From: Collybia mongolica
Taxonomy: Eukaryota; Basidiomycota; Agaricomycetes; Agaricales; Clitocybaceae
DNA: 64,000 nucleotides
Direction of reading: 5' to 3'
Assembly (NCBI GenBank): GCA_013420905.1
Contig: JAAXNY010000015.1
Span: 248,001 to 312,000 of the forward strand
Part shown: positions 54,694 through 64,000 of the stretch, in pieces
Position numbering within the stretch: position 1 is the stretch's first letter
How the letters are laid out: every line of letters begins with the position of its first letter
Made by a program: the position numbers and the translations under genes
The notes under the pieces: generated by a model
What the model saw: the letters and a program-made list of their open reading frames with translations, nothing else
Databases searched by the model: none
Told to the model about the DNA's origin: nothing

Positions 54694-55441
54694 GAGGTCT
54701 TTACACTAAGCCACATAACCCGTGCGGACTCCGTGCGGACTCCGCGCGGACACACGGACTCATTTGGCAGGACCGTCAGCCAGACAAGAATCCGTGTCCG
54801 CGCCGAGTCCGCATCAATCCGCGTAATTTTACGCGGACACGCGGACCAGCACGGACGGACAGCTCGCAGAGTCCGCGTGGCCAGTCGATTACTAATCGAC
54901 TTAGTAATATAAATTTTATTTACACAAATTATATATACTATTTGTTATTAATAACATAACATAACGGTGGTGAAAAGACGACCACCACCACCACGAGGAT
55001 GACGACGACTAAGGACAACAAGGACGACAACGACAACGACGACTAAGGACAATGGGGACAACGACAAGACAAGCGGCCAGTGCCGCCGCCGCTGAAACCC
55101 AGGCCGCTGACGACGTCGCGGGGGCCGACGAGGACGACGGGGGGGCGGGGGCCCCCGCCCCCACCTATATTAAATTATTTTATCATATATGTATTATACT
55201 TAGTAATAATATATGTTTTATTCTATTAATTATATAGATTGTTAGTAAGTAAAAGAGTAAGTAAGTGCTTCATAATAAAAGAAAGTAAGTGAGTCCGCGC
55301 GGACTCTGTGGAGTCCACACGGAGTCCGCGCGGAGTCCGTGCAGAGTCCGTGTGGACTTTGTGCTGTCCTTGCGGAGTCCGCACGGACTTTTGCAGTCCG
55401 CGCAGAGTCCGCAAGGACATGTGGGGGAGTGTAAAGTACAG
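54694..55441 (+). mobile_element. KDZ-type non-autonomous element D1 (748 bp)
   Basis: Ends are imperfect inverted repeats sharing CTTTACACT, CCACAT and GCGGACTCC at matching spacing (GAGGTCTTTACAC at left, GTAAAGTACAG at right). Subterminal zones are packed with GCGGACTC/GAGTCCGC words in both orientations. The centre has GAC-rich repeats and a 22-bp perfect GC palindrome at 55141-55162. Left flank CATTGCGC (54686-54693) and right flank CCAACATC (55442-55449) do not match each other; they match the flanks of D2. Its ends resemble those of element E, so E's transposase is the likely source of mobility. Confidence 0.85.
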
Positions 55442-55454
55442 CCAACATCGCCCA

Positions 55455-57948
55455 ATGCCGACCAACGAACTAACGCCCAATGCCGGTATGCCAGCAACGA
55501 CACGCTCTATGGGATCCACCACGCGCAGCGGCTTACGCCGCTCGTCGCCTCCTCCATCAAAATCTCGCAAGCGCGCATTATTGAGCACCAACAAAACCGC
55601 TGCTGCGGCCAAGAAGACCAAAACAAAAGCAAAAGCCCCTCAAGCACCTGAAGCGCCCGGAGACGCACAAACGGCAAACAACCAGGCCGAGGGAAGTGGG
55701 GGAAACAGTGGAAAAGGACACGGAATGAGGGGACAGCGTGGAAAGGGTGCCCCGAGGGGCGGAGGGAGGTTAGAGAATCTCGTTTCCTTATGCGCTCCCC
55801 ACACAGACTGTCCCCCCCTCCAGGAAAACGTCAGGAACCCGAAACAAGGAGGACATGGCTGCCAACGCCCAAGGTGCCCCAGCGCACCTAACTGTGTGTG
55901 TTCAATTTTTATTATAATCGCATCCCCCCGTTACTAATTCTCCATCCCAGGACTGAACGTGCACTCGATGCAGGAACTGCCAGCATTGCACCCCCACCTC
56001 GTGTGCGATCGGCCACCACACCCACGCTGCCAGTACAGGGCGAAGTCACCCAAACGACAACTGGGCATCTGCGACGCTCGGATATCAAGACAATACCCAA
56101 GGAAGGCAACAACAACGATGACAACGACGAAGATAGCAGCGGCAAGAGTGACGACAAGGCCAGCGGCAACAACGGCAACAGCAGCGGCAGCAACAACGAC
56201 AGAGAAGTGGATGACTACAACGAAAACGAGGACAACAACGAGGACAACGATGACGATGACAACAAAAACAACGATGAAGGCGTGGACAACGATGAGGACA
56301 ACAACAAAAACGACGACAAAGGTGTGGACAAAGGCGCGGACAAAGGCAAACCGCGCAACGACGGAGCACACGACGGCGATGACGAGGAGAAGGCCAGCAG
56401 TGAGCGAGTGCCACCCCACACCACCACGGCTGGTAACAACGACGGCAAGGCCTCCACCCCAATCCCTGACACTATTCAAGAAGCCACCCAGGACAATGCA
56501 GAAGGCTGGGGTGATGAGAAGGGTGAGGATGAAGGTACTGATGGTAGGCTATACCTACTCATTCCATACTATACATCTTTTACATCTACTTTACTAGCTA
56601 TGGGACCCAACACAGATACAGGTAAACTTTGTATTTAGAAATTGAAAATAAAAATAATCATTGACTTTTATCAATATAAATAGGGGGAGATATCCATATG
56701 TCTAGCCCTCCAATTAGTCCACCCAAATTTTATGGTGCTTCTCACACAACTGGGGGGATTATTAGGGGGAGGGCACAAGGGAATGCCTTGAACCATGCAG
56801 ACCTGCAGGAGCTTGGCTCTATGGACAATTTCCCAGTTATATCTCAACAAGGCCATGTTCAGGTCTATACCAACAGAGAAAGACAAGGTTTACCAACCTT
56901 TTTTAAACATGATGTAACCTCAACTCTTGGACCAGTTCTAGAGACCTTATCCAATCTTCGATCACCAGTTCGTAGTAAGTATATTCAATTTTAATAACCT
57001 AATTTCTTTTTGACCATATAGTAACAGAACAAAACCAACGCATTTTTGTATTTGAAGAGACTGGCTGGGCTATAAAGGGAAGGTATGAAACAGCACTCAG
57101 AGAAAATGATGAAGCTGTCTGGGTGGCCAAAAATGGAAAACAAACTCTTGACTTTTATATTGTAAGTTTTTTATGCACTTGTTATATCATTTCCTAACTA
57201 ACTAAACTTTATTTCTAATTACTCCATTCAGGAGTCTGATAATCCATCTACAAGTCACCACTCGTCTACTCCATACTCTATTGCTTCTGATCCTCCAGGT
57301 TCTAGAACTGTTACATGTGCTCCAAGCCCTGATCCATTCTCTAGTACTGTTAACTCTGGCTCTGGCTCTGGCTCTGGTTCTGGTTTTGCTTCTGGCTCTG
57401 ACTCAGTAGATCCACTCAAGGCAGCTATCTTAACTAAGCTAGGGGTGTCTGCACATCTTGCTAGTCGTCAGGACTGGGGTCTTCGTAGTTCTTTTGCTAA
57501 GTGGAAAGGCTATCTAGATGCCTGCTCTGCTTACAAGGAGTTTGTGGAGACTAAGAAATGGACTGGGCCAGTACTGACTGGAAGAGCTCTAATTGAGCTT
57601 TTTGTCTCTAAGTCCCACTTTCATGACCATTTTACTATGTTTGGGGATGTCATTCAATTCCCTGAAATGGCTGAGTGGCTGGAAAAGTCTGGAAGTGATT
57701 CAGTATTCAACAAAGAGGTCTGGGGCTATCACAAGGTGAACTACAACTTTAAAGATCTGGCTAAATGGTTGGACCTGGAAAAGAAGAGGCATTTGGAGGA
57801 GGAGAATTCTAAAAAGAAGTCTGAGAAGAAGAAGAAAGGCAAGGAGCAAGAGAAAGGGGAGGGGAGTTCTAAGAAAGGAGGAAAGGATTCAAAGGATAAG
57901 GGCTCAGGTGGAAAAAAGGGGGGAAAGAAATCTAAGCAAGTCAAGTAA
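55455..57948 (+). CDS. accessory protein gene of KDZ transposon E, six exons
   Basis: Exons 55455-55897, 55951-56543, 56598-56621, 56684-56974, 57022-57161 and 57232-57948 join in one frame of about 735 residues. The N-terminus is basic and Ser/Lys/Ala-rich (SKSRKRALLSTNK), followed by a long Asn/Asp/Lys low-complexity acidic region. A folded-looking part (IFVFEETGWAIKGRYETALREN), a GS repeat, a Trp-rich helical domain (DWGLRSSFAKWKGYLDACSAY, WTGPVLTGRALIELFV) and a Lys/Glu-rich tail complete it. The frame is open upstream of 55455 across the D2 target site into 62908-62808 (minus), so the native start may lie there. No known domain recognised; it may be two genes. Confidence 0.65.
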
Positions 57949-58039
57949 ATAAATGTGTATTAGAGTATTATTCTGACTATTCTGTTTTCTTGTTGGTTCT
58001 TTTTACAGTCTACAGCTGCTATCTGGAGTGTTCAAAAGA

Positions 58040-60473
58040 ATGTTCTTATTTTTCTGGGACTTGGATCTGATTATCTGGCATTTCTCTGGAGTGTTCTTAT
58101 TTTTTTGGAACTTGGCTCTTATTATCTGGAATCTTCCAATCTTACTCTGGCTAATTATGGGACTGGGTTATTTGCCATTGGCATCAGCTACATCTGAAAA
58201 AGTTCCATTTCCAGATGTCTCTTTTAAAGTGTTCAGTGATTTTATCCTAAACAACTTCAATCCAACAATATCACTGTCATCTGTTCTACTGGTCTTATTT
58301 ACCATGACAGACAATACAGATGTTCTGAGCTTACATGCAAGACAAAAAAATCCTATATATAGTACAGAAATTAAATCTCCCATATCTGGATGGATTCGAG
58401 CCTTAGCTTGTGCACTGCATGAAAAGATGGGGAATGACAGTGATGAACTTTTCCAGACAACTGAGATCAGGTCAAGAAGACGCAGAACAACAGAACAAAA
58501 TATTGTCACTAATATTGGAATGAAGCTGGATCAGCTTGCTATTGTGTTGACTCTATATCCATATAATAGCAAAGGCAAATATCTGGGAAAGCTGAAACCT
58601 ATATCATATAAATCATTTGAATCAGCTCAAGTTATTTGTCCATATTCAGTTGTCAGTGAAACCACAACATGTGATCCTTGGTCACTTTTGCAAATTTCAC
58701 GTTCTAGAGATATTCCAAGAGTCACATTAATAAAAGGAACAACTATTCATGAAAATGTCCAGGTCTTGACAGGGCAATGTCCACAATGTAAAACATTGTA
58801 TCTTGCAGATCATGAGCGATTGCCACCTGACCATGAAAATGGAAAGTTTATGCGGATATACCTCAATTCAGCAAAGTTCATAAAAGTTGGTTCAAATCTC
58901 TGGGTGGATCGCATATTCTCGGGTGGTGTTGTTAATGGCATGTATAGTTTTCATGCTTCATCATCAGCTTATGCAGAATACTGGAACAATAGCTTCTGGA
59001 GAGGTGCCTCAGTTAATGCAAATAAAGTATCACACTGTCAAATATGGGGATCATTTGTACAAGAGTCTATCAGATCTATTGCAGGTGCAGCTAATATGAA
59101 TCTAGAGGTTCAGGAAGGCTTATCTACCAATGAACCCACAAAACAAGCATTTAAAGAACTAGGTGAAGATGGAATTATTGGAATTGCCAGTGATCATGCT
59201 TGTAGTGAATGTTCACAGCCATATAAAAGAACAGCAGAGCTAATTAATGGAGATGATGCTGCTGCCCTTGTTGGCATTGATCAGAATACTAGAGCAGTTC
59301 CAAGGTTCACTGGAAATAGAGAACAGATATTCCCTGATCCTGATGCACCTGAACCTGGGCAAGCTGATAATACTATGGATATTGACTGTCTTGAGGTAAA
59401 ACTAAGAGTTGTGGATGGGATGGTTACAGGCCCACAGAAATGTGCAATTGATGGCTGTACATCTGAAGTTGTTAATTTGCAAGGTGGGGTATTTTGTGCC
59501 ACACATCTAGCAGAATATGGGGACAGATGTCATGTTCGGAATTGCCAAAACCCCAATGTCAATGGCACTCGTGCATGTAGGGAACACCAGCACCTATGGG
59601 CTGGACATATTGCCAACCACAGTAGGCAGACATATGCTGGTGCAAGAAGGGCAATCAATAGGCCAGCTGAAAATCTACCTTGGCAGACTGCTGCAGTACC
59701 ATTCAGACAAGCACATGATGAACGTACTCCAGAAAGTGAAAGAAGTAACTACTTCACAGCATCACATTACTACTGTGTTGAAACAATTTGTGCTCCCTGT
59801 GGTGTTGTTGTTGCATGGACCAAATTTGATAAATCAGAGTCACCTACAAAAATCTTAGAATTTTTGGAGAAGGTTTATCCTACTGAAGAGTCAAGGCCAG
59901 CATATATCTGCATTGATAAAGCTTGCCTTGTTCTCCGCACTGCTGTTGCAAATGGGAGCTGGGATGGGGTGTGGAAATCAACAACTTGTTTTATTGTTGA
60001 TGCATACCACTATATAAACCATCGTGCTGAAGATTACTTATACCGAAAGTGGTGTAACCCTGCTCCAAAAAATGGTTCTGCACCAAATTTAGTTGTAGTA
60101 GCCCATGATAAGGATGGAAATCCTTATTACAAGAGAGCCTTCAATACACAGGTATGTTAACATGTGAGCTTTAAATGCAGTCATGCTTATTACAATATTA
60201 CAGGCATGTGAACAATTAAATGCATGGTTAGGAGGCTTTGATTCAATTATCAGAAGAATGAAGCCTAGTAATTTTGACTGGTTCTTGCATGCCATGATGT
60301 TTTACGACACAAGATATGTGATTGAAAAGCAAGCAAGTAGAGATTCACCACCCCAGGTACAACAGGAGGAGCAGGAAGAAGATGAAGATGAAGAAACAGA
60401 TGAAGATGAAGAAACAGAAGTACAGCCAAACATTGATATGGCTGCAGAGGTTGTAGATGGGGATGTTGAATAA
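58040..60473 (+). CDS. KDZ transposase with CxC-type cysteine cluster
   Basis: Exons 58040-60151 and 60204-60473 (join RAFNTQ|ACEQLNAWLGGF). Catalyses cut-and-paste transposition of E and probably of D1/D2. Seen: CPQCKTLY; a second cysteine/histidine cluster with CAIDGCTS, FCATHL, CHVRNCQNP and CREHQHLW; then the RNase H-like core with YICIDKACLVLR (Asp), FIVDAYHYINHR (Asp) and EQLNAWLGGFDSIIRRM (Glu), all typical of the KDZ families with CxC5/CxC6-like clusters. The acidic tail has Asp/Glu repeats. The first ~80 codons are hydrophobic and contain a duplicated segment (58021-58130); the true start may be later, near the Met at 58304. No internal stops, so it may be active, but E's left end is displaced. 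Confidence 0.85.
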
Positions 60474-60615
60474 ATATAGTTTTATGTGTCGGACTTTTGC
60501 AGTTTGTACTGATTTATATTATTTATATGGTGTCTGTGCGGACTCCGCACGGATTTTTGCAGTCTGTGCGGAGTCCACAAGGACACGTGGGGGACTGTAA
60601 AGTACAGTAATTTTA

Positions 60616-61019
60616 TAAAATTCTTAGGTCAAATAACGTCATAGACACAATCAGATGATTTGACCCAAAAGCCGTGCAGATTTAGATCTACCAAGATGAA
60701 ATCAACTGAGGTGTTGTATTTGGATCGTAATTACTTGAGAAGCAGGATAAATACAGGGTGGTGCTGCATATAACCATTCAAGGCCGCATTCTTATTGTAG
60801 AACACATGAGCATTGATGTCATCCACACAGTGTCAGTGTTGTTGACATTTCAGCACTCAAGCGCTCAAGCCCCATCCATGACCCATCATATAAACCTGGG
60901 AGATATTTGAACTGGCAGGTGTCTCCTCTACGTCTTTCTAGTTTCCCTTCACCAACCATGTTCAATGTGACACATCTTACAGTTAACCACAGTGTGCTCA
61001 CTGATGTCCGAGGTAACCA
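60616..61019 (+). pseudogene. probable 5-prime fragment of the split NACHT gene
   Basis: From ATG 60957 it reads MFNVTHLTVNHSVLTDVRGN, similar to the short N-terminal motif (M-F-x-N-x-x-x-x-x-x-x-G-x-F-x-x-V-x-G) common before NACHT domains in mushroom genomes. It then breaks at 61019 into the truncated 3-prime LTR of element A. After reversing the D1-D2 inversion this fragment lies on the minus strand directly beyond element A, exactly where the start of the NACHT gene (13497-14611) should be. The piece between this motif and the P-loop is missing. Confidence 0.5.
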
Positions 61020-61923
61020 ATAAGTCCAAGCGACTTATCAAACAATACAGTGCCAAGTGCACTAAGGCCAAGTGTCTAGTAATTCCAACAGACAATACGG
61101 TACTAAGTTCCAAGTGAACTAAGTTTCTTCAATTCTGTGGTTCTTCAATCAATTCCAATCAAGACACGTTGAAGCAATCTGATCCTTAATTCGGGCATGC
61201 AATAGTGTTTTAACAAATGTGATTTGTATACTCTATAGTAGCGCGAAGTGGGGGCAAGATTCCTTGCCTTAGCGCTACTCATCTACAGTCTATTTATAGT
61301 GTACAAACTAAATATCATACGGAATTGTAAATTTTACATGGAACCGCGCTCCCGCGCGCCAAGGATCTGTATTCAATGCTGATGCGTCCTCTACAACTTG
61401 GTGCGCGCACCATGCGTGCCAATTATGCCATTTACTGGTTACTTATCAAATATTGAAAGAGCTGGCTAAACTCTTATCAAGTCGCGACTGTGCGCTTTGT
61501 TATTTAAAACAGCGCAGCACTGTCATTTACTCCTCCTGATTGTCCCAGTTGCTATTCACAGGGTCCCGTTGCTTCCGGTAGTTAACACCAAGTACCCCTG
61601 ACTAGGATCGGGTTGTGCAAGTCCCGAATTTACAATTACTTCTCCTATTAATGATGATCCCTGGACTAATGATATCATACTACAATGGTTACTTATGAAC
61701 TAAGACACTGAGGTTGTAACTGGGCATGGTGAATAGGACTAATAATAGGCCATACTCATAGTCCTCTGTACTGATAGTGTATTATCCATTAGACTAGTTC
61801 ACTCTGATTAGCCGTCTTGGAGCTCGACTCTAATCCTTTATTACTGTTTACTTGGTTATTAGAAATGATACTAATAGCCTTACTTGTTGACTTTATAAGT
61901 GCAAACAATTTTGGGCCCTATCA
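61020..61923 (-). repeat. 3-prime LTR of element A, truncated and inverted
   Basis: Matches 36545-37448 of the C LTR with transitions. About 310 bp of the far end are missing. In element sense it starts TGATAGGGCC, preceded by the polypurine tract ATGGGGGAGA (61924-61933). It is now opposite to the rest of A because of the D1-D2 inversion. Confidence 0.82.
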
Positions 61924-62062
61924 TCTCCCCCATACCACAAATGTAGACTGTCCTCAGTCTCTCTTTGCTGGCATGTTGGTCCAATACTTTGGGTCTGCAC
62001 GCGTCTAATCTTTCAGTACAAGGTTACAACGGTTCCGCTTTTAGACAGGTAGGCGCGCAATG
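61924..62062 (-). other. 3-prime UTR of element A, inverted
   Basis: Matches 37449-37585 of element C and ends at GCGCAATG (62055-62062), the reverse complement of CATTGCGC that precedes D1 at 54686-54693. In the original order it continued directly from 54693. Confidence 0.8.
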
Positions 62063-62799
62063 CTGTACTTTACACTCCCCCACATGTCCTTGCGGACTCC
62101 GCGCGGACTGCAAAAGTCCGTGCGGACTCCGCAAGGACAGCACAAAGTCCACACGGACTCTGCACGGACTCCGCGCGGACTCCGTGTGGACTCCACAGAG
62201 TCCGCGCGGACTCACTTACTTTCTTTTATTATGAAGCACTTACTTACTCTTTTACTTACTAACAATCTATATAATTAATAGAATAAAACATATATTATTA
62301 CTAAGTATAATACATATATGATAAAATAATTTAATATAGGTGGGGGCGGGGGCCCCCGCCCCCCCGTCGTCCTCGTCGGCCCCCGCGACGTCGTCAGCGG
62401 CCTGGGTTTCAGCGGCGGCGGCACTGGCCGCTTGTCTTGTCGTTGTCCCCATTGTCCTTAGTCGTCGTTGTCGTTGTCGTCCTTGTTGTCCTTAGTCGTC
62501 GTCATCCTCGTGGTGGTGGTGGTCGTCTTTTCACCACCGTTATGTTATGTTATTAATAACAAATAGTATATATAATTTGTGTAAATAAAATTTATATTAC
62601 TAAGTCGATTAGTAATCGACTGGCCACGCGGACTCTGCGAGCTGTCCGTCCGTGCTGGTCCGCGTGTCCGCGTAAAATTACGCGGATTGATGCGGACTCG
62701 GCGCGGACACGGATTCTTGTCTGGCTGACGGTCCTGCCAAATGAGTCCGTGTGTCCGCGCGGAGTCCGCACGGGTTATGTGGCTTAGTGTAAAGACCTC
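62063..62799 (-). mobile_element. KDZ-type non-autonomous element D2 (737 bp)
   Basis: Inverted near-identical copy of D1, including the GC palindrome (62342-62363) and GAC-rich core. Left flank GCGCAATG (62055-62062) pairs with D1's left flank; right flank GATGTTGG (62800-62807) is the reverse complement of CCAACATC next to D1's right end. Confidence 0.86.
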
Positions 62800-63315
62800 G
62801 ATGTTGGGTGCATTGGCGGTTGGTGCGTTGGTGGTCGTTGATGTGGTTGAAGATAATCAATGAAGACGTGGCAACGGTAATGTGACCGCGGCACGTGCCT
62901 GTAATCATGTGACTGAAACGCGTAGACTTGAGGCTGTGTATCTTTCAGCTATGAATGCCAGTCTGGCCTAACGGTTATGAATGTCAAAAATATTATGTAA
63001 TGCTTCTGCCTGTGCACGTTTGAATCTCGTTGGGTGCAAATTTTTCAGCACCGTTATATTAGGTCATTCAGTTACATAATTTGAGTCAATAAAAATTACA
63101 TTAATAATCTGATTAGAAATAATATTAGTCAGCATCTGGCCGTGCGGACTCTACCAGCTGTCCGGCCATGCTTGTCCGTGTGTCTGCATGAAATCACGCA
63201 GATTGACGCAGACTCGGCGCGGACGCGGACTATCATCTGACTGAGCGTCCTGCCAAATGAGTCCGTGTGGAGTCCATGTGTCCGCATGGGTTATGTGGCT
63301 TAGTGTAAAGACCTC
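62800..63315 (-). mobile_element. left end of KDZ transposon E, displaced by inversion
   Basis: Ends at GTGTAAAGACCTC (63303-63315), the E left terminus, with subterminal GAGTCCGT/GCGGAC words like those of D. It is followed by TAAAATTA (63316-63323), the partner of TAATTTTA at 60608-60615. It includes the upstream open frame of the accessory gene (62908-62808, minus strand). Confidence 0.78.
62961..63035 (+). other. tRNA-like sequence with box A and box B, possible SINE or tRNA relic
   Basis: TGGCCTAACGGTT (62964-62976) fits a polymerase III box A and GTTTGAATCTC (63018-63028) fits a box B, at tRNA-like spacing. The acceptor stem pairs poorly. It lies inside the left arm of E. Not a confident functional tRNA. 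Confidence 0.3.
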
Positions 63316-63619
63316 TAAAATTATATGGATCTATCAAGATGCAATCAACCAAATTAGAGTTGACTCTAATAGGGAGCCTTCAGACCTTGTGCCATGGAAC
63401 AATGTAAACCCTCAAAAGCGCCCTCTTTTAATGGCATTCAACGAAGTTACACGCTCCCCTGAATGCCCACTCGCCGGTCTGATAATCGCTGATTATACCT
63501 TGTGTAAAACTATTATGCATCAGTGTTTATAGAAATTTCTTTTCGTGCTTGTACAAGTCCGAAAAGTGTGCAAACAAACAGCTGAAAAGCTATGTCTGAA
63601 TTTCGACAAGTTCTCATAG

Positions 63620-63830
63620 TGCTTCAAAGTCAGGTTTGGTCCGGTTTTTTCACCTTTTTCGGTGTAACCGGGACCGTAACCGGTTCACAAAACAAGCCCA
63701 AGTAGTTGTAACCGGACTGGACTGGGCAGAACCGGTTATCCACAGTTCGGTCCAGTCTCATAACCAGTTTTAACCAGTTATGACTGGTTGAGGTGCGGTT
63801 CAGACCGGTTCCCTGACAGGACTTAGAGTA
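63620..63830. repeat. CCGGTT/AACCGG-rich palindromic repeat region
   Basis: Dense short direct and inverted words (GGTCCGG, AACCGG, ACCGGTT, AACCAGTT) over ~210 bp. Resembles the core of a small non-autonomous element but clear termini and a target duplication were not found. Confidence 0.4.
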
Positions 63831-63844
63831 TACTACGCCTATTA

Positions 63845-64000
63845 TTAATTGTTGAAATCCTCGAAAGTTGCCACTGCAGTTCTTTCAGACTCTGCTGCAT
63901 GATTATCGGTAGCAAGCAATTCACAGTACTCATCCATGTCCACCTCCTCAACGAGCTTTGAGTTCCAGGCTGAAAGATCCGAGATATTGTTTTGCCATGC
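63845..64000 (-). CDS. C-terminal end of an unidentified protein gene (runs off the window)
   Basis: Minus-strand frame open from the window edge to TAA at 63847-63845: about 51 residues, hydrophilic and acidic (SAWNSKLVEEVDMDEYCELL, ESERTAVATFEDFNN). Composition is protein-like and could be the tail of a transposase or host protein; no family recognised. Confidence 0.45.
   Translation of the reverse strand, partial: AWQNNISDLSAWNSKLVEEVDMDEYCELLATDNHAAESERTAVATFEDFNN

Larger units (their letters stand above)
55442..60607 (+). mobile_element. KDZ DNA transposon E, main part (right end included)
   Basis: Holds an accessory gene and a KDZ transposase. The right terminus (GGGGGACTGTAAAGTACAG) is followed by TAATTTTA at 60608-60615. 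The left ~0.5 kb of E is at 62800-63315, in reverse orientation, and is flanked by the same TAATTTTA (63316-63323 on the opposite strand). E was split by insertion of D2 and then by the inversion. Original length was about 5.7 kb. Confidence 0.82.

Noticed and set aside
1..64000. CRISPR arrays, rRNA genes, bacterial operons
   Set aside because: No regularly spaced repeats with unique spacers and no rRNA-like sequence; gene structure is eukaryotic.

Overview
The window looks like a basidiomycete (Agaricomycetes-type) nuclear chromosome. It has many short introns of about 48-100 nt, a STE3-type pheromone receptor, a fungal NACHT NTPase, Ty3/gypsy elements, and a KDZ DNA transposon with its CxC cysteine cluster. 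Differences between repeat copies are mostly C-to-T/G-to-A changes at CpG, which suggests methylation-linked decay.

Layout. (1) 141-2172 (-): a ten-exon MFS permease of the anion:cation symporter (allantoate/nicotinate-type) group. (2) 2.2-8.3 kb: gene-poor, with one diverged direct repeat. (3) 8316-9917 (+): a six-exon STE3-like pheromone receptor with one frameshift. (4) 10242-11000: a 759-bp TIR element with a target duplication. (5) 13497-14611 (-): a NACHT pseudogene, cut at its P-loop by a transposon island of about 48 kb (14612-63323).

The island is a nest. Element A (Ty3/gypsy family 1, +) lies in the NACHT gene. Element B (a different gypsy family, -, 18774-30401, 1003-bp LTRs, GCGG duplication) lies in A's protease-pol region. 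Element C (family 1, -, 36231-50474, LTRs of about 1.22 kb, ACGG duplication) lies in A's accessory gene. A 475-bp solo LTR (53210-53684) lies in another accessory gene of A. Two inverted copies of a ~740-bp KDZ-type non-autonomous element (D1 54694-55441; D2 62063-62799) flank a segment holding a KDZ transposon E, a NACHT 5-prime fragment and A's 3-prime LTR. The 8-bp target duplications of D1 and D2 match only crosswise, so the 6.6-kb segment between them has been inverted by recombination.

Both gypsy families carry, between pol and the 3-prime LTR, spliced genes on the strand opposite to gag-pol. B has one; A and C have two each. One protein per family has a six-cysteine array close to the fungal Zn2Cys6 cluster. 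These antisense accessory genes are the best candidate here for something under-described. A tract of A (30466-36230) is almost identical to C although its flanks have diverged, and it starts with a misaligned duplication of the protease region. This fits gene conversion or break-induced copying between inverted copies.

Exon joins were read by eye from GT/AG sites, frame continuity and family resemblance. No alignment or database search was run.
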